Of a stretch of 64,000 nt of DNA, positions 44,402-55,935 are shown one piece after another. The number at the start of each line of letters is the position of its first letter. Position 1 is the first letter of the stretch. The stretch spans positions 4,960,001-5,024,000 of the forward strand of contig NC_064679.1 of the NCBI RefSeq assembly GCF_023278565.1. Reading direction: 5' to 3'. The position numbers and the translations under genes are program-made. This DNA is from Colletotrichum lupini. Taxonomy: Eukaryota; Ascomycota; Sordariomycetes; Glomerellales; Glomerellaceae. The notes under the pieces were generated by a model. That model was not told the DNA's origin. It made no database searches and saw only the letters and a program-made list of their open reading frames with translations.

Positions 44402-46754
44402 TGCTATAATTTCTTTTGTTATGTGTGTAAGCTTTGTTGTGGAAAGATCGGAGGAATTCAAAGGAAAGGCAGAGATTAAAGGGGAAATGCATATAAGGAT
44501 CATCCAGAGGAGGGATTGTTATTTACCTGAACATTTTGGAGAGAGCGTTGCATCGAGTCCCATACGGGACAGATTGGTATCAGAAACAGGCAAGGAAAGC
44601 AGACTCTATAAAAAAGAAGAAGGGCTGTTTAAGGAGACGGGTGTATTTCCACGTAGAGGATGTTCGGTAGATAATCTTCGTAATGTGTACGACATGGAAA
44701 GATGTAAGCAGTAAACCATTGCTGTGAGCTTGTGTGACTTGAGGTTTTGAAGGAGGCTGAAAGGTCAGACGTCTTTTGAGAACATCGGAAAAAAAACTGA
44801 CGGTCCCTTGTATTTATGATGAGCTCGCTGGGTTCGGGTGTACTCAATCCGTTTCGTCATGTCAAACGGCGACCCGGCGGATGCGGCCTGCGACCTGCGA
44901 GGCTTGCCGGTGGGAGCGTGGCGTGCAGGTTAGAATGCGGCGTTTGCTGACTGCGTCGGATGAGGTGGGCCTCACTCACTCACTCAAGTGGTCCTCACCG
45001 CGACGAGATGGAGCTGGTTGGTCTTTACTTGTGAAGGCCGTGGGTGAGAATGCGGGAGAGGGGAAGGTTTTGAAGGGTTCTGAGGGCTGAGCACGGTTTG
45101 AATCTTGAATCTTGGAGAGTGAAGTATGCACGAAGGGGAGCACGGGGATGTTTTGTTGACAGGGGCCAGTTGTTCATCCCAAGTTGTTGATGTTTCGTTC
45201 TGGAAGCTGGGAGATGGGATGGAAATGTGTGAGTGTTTGCGTTACTGGCTCTTGTGTAACCTTTTGGCGATTGCTTCTACATGTAAACATTGAAATCGCG
45301 GGTGTTTCATTTGGTTTTGAGACGGAACTGCGTCGCGATATGACTCTGTCTAAGGATACCTCATCACTCAATGTACAATTTGAATGCACTTGGTCTCGAT
45401 TGTAACGCGAAGAAACTCGGTCGACATCGTTGGCGCAATTGGGGATTTGCGTAAGGCTCTTCGATATTACTGATGTCATATTCTTAATCGCTTCAACAAG
45501 CGGTTCAAAATGCAGCTTGATGCCTGTCCTCGCTGGCAGCTCTATGTAGCCTCGAAAAGAAGGAATAGTGAGCATGCTGATCCTACAAACCCATCGGCGA
45601 CAAAATTACCGATGCTATTGAACGGCGTCTATCTCTACCTGCAAGCCAAGACTTCAGACGCAACATCACGATAACAAGTCTTGGAACTCGACAGCAATAA
45701 CGAGTAACTGTAGGGTGTATATCTTTCTGGGGTACTTAAGCAAGCAGTAACGTGTGTCGCGGCCTGCCCTTCTGCTTACGCACACTATAGCACGGCATAG
45801 GGCGGTGGCACCACGTCGGGTATCTCCTACATGTGCGGCAATAGAACATAACGCGGGCGGGTCTCTGACAAATGAAACAAGCAAAGAAAATCCAACCAGA
45901 CCAGCCACCCGACGCCTCTAGAGACTCATAGAGTGCTCGCAGCTCCGAGCTTACCACGGTTGCGTTCCAGACCCGGGGGGTTGTCTTGGCTTTTTGCGGT
46001 CTTATCTGCACATGTCAAGATAATCCCGCCGCCGTGGGGGAGGTAAGAACTGGGCGGGACGATGGAGGGGGAGGGGCTGGCTTGCTGTGTTTCTAATTGT
46101 CTATGTGACTCTTCAAGTTTTCTCTTACTCTATCTATAGTGCCAACTTCTAGGACCTGCTACTTACTCTTGCTTTACATTGTCGTCAATCGAGCCTCATC
46201 TCTGCTAGTCAATTATCCTTCAATTGATTCCAAACTTGGCTGACTCGCAGAAGCGGCGCTTCCCATATTGTCTTTATCCCTCTAGCTCGTAAGCTTTTTT
46301 TCGGCGGAGTTTCGGTGACTACCTAGACGACATCGTGCCATTGTCTCTTCAGGGACCCCGCCGACATAGGAACCGGAGGGGCAGGTTACAGAGAGAAAAT
46401 CTCATTGTTTGCGCAGTTTGCGATAGATTTCATACCTTACACACACTCTTCCCGCCGTTGAAACGTCACCAAACCCTGCGCTCATCGTCACCTTGATGAT
46501 CATCTGGCGATAACGGAGTGGAATTCTAGGGAGCTCTCAACCCATTCTAACGGCTGGGTTAAGAGAGAGGTCGGGGCAAGTCTTACCTCACACCTTTTCA
46601 GAACTTGATCCCAGCTCTTCAGAGAAAGGCCCGCGGTAAGCTCATCGCCGGCGCAAACTCACTGAGCCGCTCGTCGCTTCCGGACCACCCCGCACACCCG
46701 GGACATCATAGAGGTTTTTTCTTCTTCAGCCCGGCCTATCGCCGTAACACCGGC
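44402..46754. other. 2.35-kb intergenic region before the MFS gene
   Basis: It holds the 3' UTR of the Mid2-like gene and the promoter of the transporter. A possible 5'-UTR intron runs from GTAAGC at 46636 to CATAG at 46711, but it is weak. No coding gene, RNA gene or repeat is convincing. Confidence 0.4.
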
Positions 46755-48523
46755 ATGGCCATAACGACCATGGACGCCTCCGGCAAGGACCGCGTCTACG
46801 AAGACACCGGCCTGGGCCCCAGCACCAGTTCCCCCGACATGGACGCCCGTGACCAAGAGCTCGCAGACCGCATCGCAGAACAGAAAATCGTCCGCAAACT
46901 AGACATGCACATCGTGCCCCTCGTGATGCTCCTCTACCTATTCAGCTTTCTCGACCGGTGAGTTTCACGGCCATCTCCGGACATACTCCCAGTCCTTGAC
47001 TCATACTCACAGCGTCAACATCGGTAACGCCCGCCTCTACAACCTCGAACGCGACCTCAACCTCCAAGGCAACCAATTCCAAGTCGCCGTCTCAATCCTC
47101 TTCGTAACCTACATCATCTTCGAGGTCCCCTCCAACCTCGTCCTCAAGCTCCTCACCCCGCGCCGCTGGATCGCCTTCATCACAGTCTCCTGGGGCATCA
47201 TCGCCACCCTCACGGGGCTAGTAAACTCCTACGGCGCCCTCATCGCCTGCCGCCTCCTCCTCGGCGTCGTCGAAGCAGGCCTCTTCCCGGGGTTAAACGT
47301 CTACCTCACCTTCTTCTACAGTAAGCACGAGCTCGCGCTGCGCGTGGGCTACCTATTCGTCAGCGCTGCCATCGCGGGCGGGTTAGGTGGTCTGTTGGCG
47401 TACGGGATCGGGCACATGGAGGGTGTCGCCGGGTTGAGCGGGTGGCGGTGGATTATGATCATTGAGGGCTTGCCGACGGTCGTGCTTGGTGTGGTGACGT
47501 ATTTCGCGTTGCCCAACGACGCGGGTAGCGCGTACTTCCTGAGCGAGGAGGAGAAGGCGGTATTGGTGAGGCGGAGGGGGAGGGAGTACGGCAACACGAG
47601 CAGTGCGCAGGAGTTTAGTCGCGGGGATATGGTCAAGGCGTTTATGGATTGGAAGGTATGGGTGTTTTGCGTTGCGCAATTTGGGGCTGATACGATGCTC
47701 TACGGTGAGTTTCACTCGTTCTTGATGTTGTAGGGTTTGTGACTGACGATGGTAGGCTTCTCGACTTTCCTCCCGACCATTATAAATGGCCTCGGAACGT
47801 GGACGGCGGCGCAGGTGCAGCTGCTCACTGTGCCGTGCTACTTTCTCGGTGCCGTAGTCTACATGACCATGGCTTTCCTGTCGGACCGCACACAAAAGCG
47901 CGGCCTGTTCTGTGTCATCTTTGGGAGCATCAGCGTCATCGATTACGGCGTGCTCATATCACCGACTTCGAATGGGGTTCATTACTTTGGATGCTTCCTT
48001 GTCGCGGCGGGATTGTACGTCGTGGTTGGGTTACCACTTGCTTGGGTGAGTCGTCACCCTCCTCTTCTGCTGTTCTGGTGTCATCGACAAGACGTCGAGA
48101 CTGACAGTTCTGGTGTTTGTTATAGCTTCCGAACAACTCGCCGAGATACGGCAAGCGGACGACCGCGAGTGGTATGCAGCTCACCATCGGCAACTGCTCC
48201 GGCGTCATGTCGTCCTTCATCTAGTGAGTCCTCCCTTTTTTAAACCCATCGCACCACATAATCACCAGCTTCACATCAACAAAGCTGACAGAAGAACCCT
48301 CCGCAGCCAAGCTGTCGATAAGCCGCGCTATATCCGCGGTCACGCCGTGACGCTGAGCATGGTCGGTATGGCAACATGCATGTACGGCTTCATGTGGTTC
48401 TGGTACTCGAGGGAGAACAAGCAGCGGCGGGGTGGTCGTATGGAAAACAAGTACGTCGACCTCTCTGATGACGAGCTGGCGGAGCTGGGCGATGAGAGTC
48501 CGCGGTTCCGGTACACCATTTAA
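46755..48523 (+). CDS. MFS permease, anion:cation symporter family (Dal5/allantoate permease-like)
   Basis: Five exons (46755-46957, 47013-47704, 47756-48045, 48126-48223, 48307-48523) give a 499-aa protein; all four introns have GTGAGT donors and match in phase. The pattern is that of the Dal5-type anion:cation symporters: RKLDMHIVPLVMLLYLFSFLDRVNIGNAR in helix 1, FEVPSNLVLK, RLLLGVVEAGLFPG with helix 4, GWRWIMIIEG near helix 6, and the late PRYIRGHAVTLS segment. About twelve hydrophobic helices are visible. Relatives carry allantoate, nicotinate, pantothenate, biotin or other organic anions; sequence alone does not fix the substrate. The ATG at 46755 is the first in the frame, and the ORF extends upstream without another ATG. 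The C-terminus is charged and cytoplasmic (DLSDDELAELGDES). Confidence 0.93.
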
Positions 48524-48831
48524 GATGATGCTAGAAGATATCAGTGGGAGGACGGTTTGAAAGAGACGCGGACAGTTCATATAAGACAAAGATCGCGCGG
48601 TGGACAGATGCCTAGTCAGAATTAGTCGAGGATGCCATCATAGATACCCCCATGAAGAGAAGAGTGTACTTCATTCACGCGTCGACGGCCGCTTCGTAGC
48701 TTCCGCGACATCTCGTACCGTGACACACACCTTTGAATTGGCCAAATTCTGGCCGCAAAAGCAAAAAGAAGTCCAAATCGTTACCCGACTGACGTTATAG
48801 ACCCTTCTTACAGGGTAAAAAAAGGGCAAAA

Positions 48832-48930
48832 TGAAAGGGACGAGACTCGAACTCGCGCGGGTTGCCCCACCAGGAAACAGATGTTAAGCTGACCTTAACC
48901 TGGCGCCATAACCAACTCGGCCACCCTTCC
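48832..48930 (-). tRNA. tRNA-Leu (anticodon AAG) with a 17-nt intron
   Basis: Read on the minus strand from 48930, the acceptor strand GGAAGGG pairs with CCCTTTC at 48839-48833, with A as discriminator base. The D arm (GCCGAGTTGGTTATGGC), the anticodon stem CCAGG/CCTGG, a long class II variable arm (TGGGGCAACCCGC) and the T arm with GTTCGAGTC are all present. The loop between the anticodon stems is 24 nt: TT-AAG-G then a 17-nt intron at the canonical position after base 37. Anticodon AAG reads CUU/CUC leucine codons. It appears functional, with both internal pol III boxes intact and a T-rich run downstream. Confidence 0.93.
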
Positions 48931-50243
48931 TATTGCTTGATGATACCCTAAACAATATTGGAAATAAAGGTATCACTTAAACTGGAGTGCGTTGTCAGCT
49001 CAATAACTGATATCCAGTCGATGGCTTTCTGGATGTTTGAACATGAATAATCAACAATCTCTCAGGGCTATATTCCCAGGCTTTCTTGCGTCCCGAAGCT
49101 TTCTACCTGATCTCGACCCATCCCAGAGATCACCAGAGAATGACGCAGCGAAGAATCAAGCGTTATCGAAAAGCACCTCTAAGACACTCCAGACCATAAC
49201 CTGAAGGATCAGATCTACGTTGGCTAAGTAAGTCTCCGACGCCCGAATGCGGTTCGCATGCGGAACTCCAATGTTGAACGGTAAAATATTCGTCACTTCC
49301 ATCTTCTGCCGGCAACATCCCGCTTGGGGTATCCGTAGATGCAAGTACAGCATGATATACACGCACCGGCTCAACACAGTCCGTTCGAACCATTTCTCCC
49401 AGCCCTAGCAGCTCGATTTCATTCCGAATCGCGGGGCCGCGCTGTCGCAGGGCCACAGAACGCCCCTAACACTTCTTTGTTATACTGCTGCCTGAAAATT
49501 GGCACCTCTTGGAGAGACCTGGGGCTAATTACCAAACGTCATGCCAATGCTACTCCGCCTCCCCGACCCACACCCGACAGATCCAAGAGCCGTCTTTCTC
49601 TCGGAATGTATTAGCAGTCACACCGTCAGACAAGGGTGTATTGAATGATTGGATGAATTGGTAAGTGGAAGCAATTGAGCCGCCCGGTCAAGATGGGTTT
49701 ATCGCCCGGCTTCCGTTGGTGTCTTGGCTCTGATGTCTTTCTCGACGACGGATGGGACGAGCCTCGTATAGCTCAAAGCAGCCTAGCTGCTTTACAGACT
49801 ATGAATCCCAACCTCAAGCTACTAATTATTGACCTTCATCATCATCATCAAGAATTTGATTCGCAATATAGGATTGTGGCGTGGCGTCTCGGACAAATCG
49901 TTATGGGTCCTGCCGTATTCCCGATTGTACCTCTGGGAAGCCGACCAGTGGTGTCTAGCATAAGCCATTCATCAAATCATTTTGATTCAACCCATTGCTG
50001 GCTACCAGGGTTATGTTCATATTCTCTCGTCGTGTATGCCGGTTGTGCTTGCCTGACACATGGCTGTAAAACCCTGCGAGGCTGCTCCACCGGATCTAAG
50101 CATCTTTTCCTCGTCTACACTCTTTTTCGGACTCTGTTGCAATGTTGCAAAGACGATTATCCCTCCTTCCTTAACTACAACTATTCATCTTTCGAAGTAA
50201 TCGTCTCTCAAGTCTGCTTGTAACAACAAATGGGAATGCTCCA
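48931..50243. other. Intergenic region tRNA-Leu to GT90 gene
   Basis: A 182-codon frame at 49675-50223 lies directly before the glycosyltransferase gene, but it shows no domain and looks like leader and promoter sequence. Nothing else is recognisable. Confidence 0.4.
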
Positions 50244-52960
50244 ATGCTCCAATGGCAGTCTATCGAGGAGTTCGGCTCCATCACGGGACCTGCGGGAGCA
50301 GCTGCGATCTGCACCGTTGTGACCCATTACCTTTCTTCCAACACCGCTGAGCTGTGGTCGGAGCTCCTTTGCTGGCTACTACTGCCAATTCTCTTTCGGA
50401 GTACTCTTCAAAGCTCATACAGTCTGGGAGACAGCAAGGGCTCGAAGAACAGCCTCCCGTCCCTCATCCCTCGAAGTCCCGGTTTGGGGGTTGCACTAGG
50501 ATCCGTACGTCTCTGGGCAGTCGCTTTTGCCATCGCTGTGGTCTCGGTCTACAGAGCAGAGTACAAGACCATTATAGTCGTTCTGGTAAGTATCGCCTTT
50601 ATAATCATCCCTTTACTATACTTATCCTTCCATTTGACTAACGGAACTTCCAGCCAGTTCTATCTCCGTTCCTTTTGCTTGTTCACAAGGGCTTCTCGCG
50701 ATCCGATCTCCCATCACCCGATATCACGCCGTTGATTCGACCGAAAGTACAAATCTTTCTTTTTGATACATTACCTGGATCATTCTTAATCGGACTCTTT
50801 GCGGCCTTCACACTATGTGGCTGGGATCTTGAGGCATCTGCCTTCGCGACGATACCAGCTATTGCGATGCTCGTCATCTATACTTCCTTTGAGTATGCTA
50901 ACGCAGCACACCGAACATATTGCTATCCAAAGGTGCATCTTCAACAATCTGTCACTGCATTGGCTCCTCGGGTCGTGTTCCTACTCGTCACGTGCTTGAT
51001 ACTGGATGCCAGCATTTTCGACTTTACGACGATCAACATTCCGAGCACAGTATTCTTGGGTATTACTAAGGCTTTGGAATGGTATTTTATGGCAAGAACT
51101 GTAACTGAATCCGTTTGCTCTACCCTGTAAGCTCTGAGACTGACACACTTTCATTAGGCCGAATGCACTTCTTGGCGCATTGCACCAGCGATAGGGACTT
51201 TTGGGATCACCGCAACCCTTGGTCCCTTTTCACAAGCCTCAGAGTTCCAAGCAATCTCACATATGGCAGTGTCTATACTGGCACTGGGTAATATGGGACA
51301 CTTGATATCCAAGCCATCAAAGACGAAGAGAGTTCCAACACTATGGTTATTAGCTATTGCTTCTCTTGGCCCTTACATTATGAATCTTTTCGTTGCCAGA
51401 GATGCAGTCTCTACAGCTCAAACATTTGCAGGTCATTCCGAGAAACATCCTGTTGAGATTTTAAGCCGACAAGCAGACATCAAATTTCAACACCTGCTGA
51501 GAACACAATCGGCCAACTACACGGCAGTCCGTGTCGAATATTTACGTCGATATGGGACAGAGCCACCTCCAGGCCTTGAAGAATGGTTTGACTTTGCAGT
51601 AGCGAACCAGTCTCCCATTATCGACAATTTCGATATGATATTTGATTCTGTATCGCCTTTGCTCAAGATGAGCGGTGAACAAGTTAATCAAGTGATGCGC
51701 ACGGCGTACGAAGCGACGGGAAGTGACCTTTGGCTTTGCTCCTTTTCGTCTGCACGAGGCACAACCCAATGCCAGCACGCATACCGTACTTTCGACCGAA
51801 ATATTGCGTCTTCATTCAACAAGTTGTTAAAGGGTTTAGAGCATAGCAAGATCCCAGATTTGAAGTTTCTCGTGAATCACCTCGACGAGCCGCGAGTTCT
51901 CCTCCCCTCACAGTTTGCAGGAGATGTTGATGGACAGCCTTCAATCACCCTCGGCCGTTTCGATCTGAAAAATATGTCGGGACGACCAGTCGGCAAAGAA
52001 ATCACGAAACACTGTTTAGACCAAGAGCAACTCGCATCGAGGCACACGAGAAACTCGACCGTCGATTCCTATGGCCTTCCATTTGTGTCAGACCTATCAA
52101 TGGCTGCGGATCTATGCCAACATCCCGAGCATACCTCCCTACATGGTCTCATCGCGAGACCAAAGTCGTTCCGTTTGATTGAGGGACTGGTGCCTATCCT
52201 ATCCACAGGTGTTCTCTCATCAATGGGAGATATTGTGTACCCGAGCCCGGCATATTTGGAGGAAGAATTTCAGTATGCCGATGACCAAGATATCCAGTGG
52301 GAGGAAAAAAGCAATAACGTCTATTGGACTGGGTCTAACACCGGTGGCTTCGCTGTAGATGGCAGTTGGAGGAATTATCACCGCCAGAGATTCGTGACCT
52401 TGGCACAGAATCTGCAACAGCCCGAGGAACAGCACCATACCTACCTGAGGCTAGTCAACAGCGTGGTCGAGCGTGTGACCTCAAGCTTCTTGAACAGTCG
52501 CTTGTACGACGTTGCTTTCACAAGGTTGTTCCAGTGCCGGAGGACACAGTGCAGAGACCAACACTCGTACTTCAATGTGAGGTCTTGGGTGGACAAGAAT
52601 CAAGCGTTTCGCTCACGGCTCGTCTTCGACCTTGACGGAAACGGCATCAGCGGGCGCTATCACAAGTTCCTAGCATCAAAGTCCACACCACTGAAACAGA
52701 CTCTTCTCCGCGAGTGGCACGATGAACGCCTCGTTCCTTGGACACATTATGTGCCCGTCAGCCTGAGCATGGAGGAGCTACCTGAGCTTGTTTCATACTT
52801 GACTACAACTGATAGTGGGCAGCAACGAGCACGAAACATTGCGATACAGGGGAGAGAGTGGCATGCAAAGTCCTTGCGTGAGGTGGACTTTACAATTTAC
52901 AACTATAGGCTTCTGTTGGAATTAGCGCGGCTACAAGATCCCAAGCGGAAGCAATCATGA
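50244..52960 (+). CDS. CAP10/GT90-family glycosyltransferase with N-terminal membrane domain
   Basis: Exons 50244-50585, 50654-51100 and 51158-52960 give 863 aa; both introns are in phase 0 (GTAAGT...TTCCAG and GTAACT...CATTAG). The first 310 residues contain several hydrophobic helices, so the enzyme is anchored in a Golgi-type membrane. The C-terminal half is the CAP10 domain: the NVYWTGSNTGG segment and the strongly conserved SRLVFDLDGNGISGRYHKFLASKSTP-type core followed by WHDERLVPWTHYVPV. CAP10 was first described in Cryptococcus capsule synthesis; GT90 enzymes are xylosyl- or glucosyltransferases, and the donor and acceptor cannot be told here. Filamentous ascomycetes commonly have multi-TM GT90 genes like this one. 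The ATG at 50244 is chosen over one 14 bases upstream, which is in another phase. The family call is secure. Confidence 0.9.
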
Positions 52961-53397
52961 GGCCTTGATCATTAGGAACTCCTCCATGCAGTGAATTAAC
53001 GACCTAAAACACCTCGACTCTAGTCCACCCACGATAATGAAGCAACGAAACATGACTCGATCGAAACATGATCGACTGTCGAATGAGTGACAACTATCCA
53101 TAATTGAGTAGAGTCCAACGCTGCCGCCCTCGCTCAAAGATCCAACCGTAATCGCTCAAAAATTTGCAGACATACACGGACCAAATTACCAAATACTTAA
53201 TGACAACCCAATAGGCAGGGCCATCGTAATTCAAATCGCCACGATCTCAAAAGCACGGCAAACCACATCGGCATTCCACGCTCCACAGCGGGCCGCTGTG
53301 CATTCATTCGTCCACGTGTCTCGCGCGGTATTCTTCAGACTGTAATAGGAGGTCAGATAAGCAATCATGCATCGGGACATGGAATCTTGACAAGAAA
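52961..53397. other. Tail-to-tail spacer
   Basis: A convergent spacer between the GT90 gene and the hydroxylase gene. No coding or RNA feature was seen. A GTCAGT donor at the very end of the hydroxylase frame could splice into this region, but the best acceptor leads to a stop almost at once. Confidence 0.4.
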
Positions 53398-54051
53398 TCA
53401 CTGACCGCTAGTTCCACAAACCCAGTCCATGGGGCCGTATGCTCCGAAATTGACCGCCCCGTTCACGTGATGCTCGTCATGGGCCTCGTCTCCCCAAACA
53501 AGTTTAACTTGCTCTCCCGTTGCAGAAATGAAGGAGAAGGCCAAAGTTGTGACGAGCTTCATGTCCAAGAACCTTGCCACGGATACTATCGGAATTGCGT
53601 ACAAGAAGAAAAAGTCTGCAACGGACATGTAGCTGATGGTAAAAATGTGGTGGTCACCCGGGTTCTTGATCTCATGGTGCTTCGCGTGCACTCGATATAG
53701 TCCAGGGATGTGTAATAGTCGATGAACGATCCAGAATACAGCATCCCGTAACACAAGAGCGATCACCAGCTGTGATATGAGCTCGGTCCACGGCGGCAGC
53801 TGGTACTTTTTGGGATATCCTTGTGACAGAATCGAGTTTCCACCCATGCAAGTTGCTATGGCGAAGTGGAGGGAATTCAGAATGACGTGGTTCAGTATAC
53901 TCTTATTCAGGACTTCGCGAGATGTTGCGGTGACGTAGGCAGGCCGCATCTTTTCCATGATCATCCCGCAAGCGAAATATCCCGCTTGAACGCCGAGGCT
54001 GCCGAGAACCTCAACGTAACCAGGTGGACACCAGTCCAGAAAGTCGTTCAT
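53398..54051 (-). CDS. Fatty acid hydroxylase / sterol desaturase superfamily protein
   Basis: A single 217-aa frame with the three histidine clusters that bind the di-iron centre: HRLLH (residues 110-114), HAKHH (122-126) and HDEHH (191-195). The surrounding context (LRDAVFWIVHRLLHIPGLYRVH; the GAVNFGAYGPMDWVCGT end) is that of the sterol desaturase / C4-methyl or C5-desaturase-like hydroxylases of the ER. Four hydrophobic segments are present. The reaction is oxygen-dependent hydroxylation or desaturation of a lipid or secondary metabolite; the substrate cannot be assigned. It is a little shorter than ERG3/ERG25 enzymes and lacks their long N-terminus, so it is probably not a core ergosterol enzyme. 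The gene is on the minus strand, behind the GT90 gene and tail to tail with it. Confidence 0.88.
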   Translation of the reverse strand: MNDFLDWCPPGYVEVLGSLGVQAGYFACGMIMEKMRPAYVTATSREVLNKSILNHVILNSLHFAIATCMGGNSILSQGYPKKYQLPPWTELISQLVIALVLRDAVFWIVHRLLHIPGLYRVHAKHHEIKNPGDHHIFTISYMSVADFFFLYAIPIVSVARFLDMKLVTTLAFSFISATGEQVKLVWGDEAHDEHHVNGAVNFGAYGPMDWVCGTSGQ

Positions 54052-55029
54052 TGTCGCAGTGCAGTGGGTATATAGTTTCGAGTCGAGAAGGGTCGGGATT
54101 TCAGGAGCAAAGATATTCCACTAACATGATTAATTAAAAAGTTTAAGAGGCAGGGCGACTTGAGCTTAAATATTCCTGGCTGGACAGGGTTCGATAGTCG
54201 AGCTCCCTCGACGAAGAACTTCGCTCCGCTTTTACCCCTCCAGACTAGCCCTATCATACCCAAAAGCTGGAATTGGTGTCCATCTCGTGGTGTTGACGTC
54301 TACAACGTCTCCCGTCCGCACTAACCCGATATGAGTGACAAGTCCGGTCTCCCGCGCACTAGTAACTTCGTGCGTTAATTTGTCAACGATGGTGTTTGCC
54401 GGAACAACGTAATCCATCTCATGGATCAAAGTCGTGGTGGTTGCCATATTTCCCCATTTCAACAACACCACTGGCTCAATATACGAGGTTGACTTGGTAC
54501 GTCGTCCACTGTGAGCTTTTGAGTGGAATTCGAATTCGCCCTGGTCATGTTTGCTAGAGTGGCGTCGATGTTTGCCCAGTTTCCGGAATCCAACGAATCA
54601 CCAGAGACGTGGCGCACTATAACAATTATCAATCAGTCAGATAGTTCATCATAGTAAAAGTCTTATCTCCTTTTGAGAACTGGTTGGTAGATGATTTTCT
54701 TGCGTTGAAGCTGGGAGGTGGCGGGGAATCGTGAGGGGTAATCGGGTTGACTTACACTTCTGAACTTACAGTACTGGCATCAACCGACGGATCTACATCT
54801 CGAGCAGTTTGCTAATAACGATGTTTGCTTCCACCGTTCTTCAACCGAACTTCGTTTCAAGGCAACAAGAATCAAGGTGCACACTTGTCAGGGTTTCTAG
54901 ATGGCAAATGCCGAGACCAAAGCAACGACTAATTCTTGGCAACATGGGAGATTCGAATAACTCCTGCTGAGGGAAAATGACAAAGATATGATACCCGAAG
55001 AGATAAAAAGAGAAATTGCGCACTCTGCA
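54052..55029 (-). other. Region with unassigned coding-like patches on the minus strand
   Basis: Two minus-strand patches look coding by composition: one at about 54620-54465 (VSGDSLDSGNWANID-like, with NxT sites) that follows an acceptor-like TTATAG, and an overlapping one in another phase at about 54471-54232 (MATTTTLIHEMDYVVPANT...). They do not join into one frame with obvious splice sites, and a stop precedes the first. They could be exons of a small secreted protein, or the remains of one. I cannot name a family, so no CDS is called. Confidence 0.35.
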
Positions 55030-55935
55030 TTAGAAGACACTAGTAAGTGCAGCTCCGTAATCCGTGTAAGACGAGCCCATCTTCTCAATATCGTAATCGT
55101 TCCAGTACCCACCGCCCGCCACCACGTATTGCGAGAACCAGCTTGCAAATCGTTGCTGGGCTTGAGTCGCAGTCGTTCCTTGAGACGGCTTTGCGTCATT
55201 GACTACCCACACAAGAGGGATCACCTTCATGCCGAGGGTCGTCTGCCACGTTCCAGGATTGTTGCCAGCTCCGCCGTCGTAGACTTGGAGGTACACCCTA
55301 TCGAACAGACCAGGGTTCGCGGATTCAACTTGTGTTCTGACGTTCGCCCAGAAGCCACTGTTGGTGTACGGCGCAATAGAATACTGGTAACCCATCTTTC
55401 CAAGCATCTGAGCAAAACTGACTGTGCTCGCCACGTCATAGACGCCCTCATCGTCGTTGTTGAATGCGTCAAGATCCCACTCGGCCTTCAGAACCTCAAA
55501 GTTCTTGTACAACTTTGTGTCAGATCCTGTCCCGTCTGCGTTGATCAAATCGCGGATGATCTGAAATGTCGTGTCATGTGACACCAGCGATATCTCCACC
55601 CTGTTGATGTTGGTTGTGCCCGTCTTGAAGGATTTAACCTTTTCCGCCAACGCGGTTCCACCAACATATGAGCCATTCGTCACCACGGGCGCGTCGACTG
55701 CCTCGCCCGCGTCTCCTGTTGAGTAGTAGACGAGATCGCCATTGCCGAGGAGACCGATACGGAAGATGAGGAGGGTGTCGAAGCCGGAGGTCTTGAGAGC
55801 TGTGGTGTTCGACTGGAGAACATCCTTGAAGAGGAAAATGCTCTTCACGCCGGCGGCTGCTGCGGCATTGGCAAAGAGTGACAATAGCACCCAAGTCAGG
55901 GTGAAAAGACCGGTTCTCTTGGAGACCCCCATCAT
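55030..55935 (-). CDS. Secreted GH18-like (TIM-barrel) protein
   Basis: An intronless frame of 301 aa with a signal peptide (hydrophobic core TGLFTLTWVLLSLFANAAAA, cleaved near residue 27). The mature protein resembles a group of fungal secreted proteins related to glycoside hydrolase family 18: the barrel-strand-like KSIFLFKDV, DTLLIFRIGLL, VEISLVSHD, a KAEWDLDAFNNDDEG segment in the place of the usual catalytic strand, then YSIAPYTNSGFW, DRVYLQVYDGG, VIPLVWVVND and GGGYWNDYDIEKM. The canonical DGxDxDxE motif is not seen in its usual form, so hydrolase activity is doubtful; it might bind a glycan or use other residues. Two adjacent ATGs (55935 and 55932) are possible starts. The neighbouring genes give no further clue to function. 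Confidence 0.75.
   Translation of the reverse strand: MMGVSKRTGLFTLTWVLLSLFANAAAAAGVKSIFLFKDVLQSNTTALKTSGFDTLLIFRIGLLGNGDLVYYSTGDAGEAVDAPVVTNGSYVGGTALAEKVKSFKTGTTNINRVEISLVSHDTTFQIIRDLINADGTGSDTKLYKNFEVLKAEWDLDAFNNDDEGVYDVASTVSFAQMLGKMGYQYSIAPYTNSGFWANVRTQVESANPGLFDRVYLQVYDGGAGNNPGTWQTTLGMKVIPLVWVVNDAKPSQGTTATQAQQRFASWFSQYVVAGGGYWNDYDIEKMGSSYTDYGAALTSVF

Noticed and set aside
49675..50223. 182-codon frame just before the GT90 gene
   Set aside because: No family resemblance, low-complexity histidine run, and it overlaps the expected promoter and leader.
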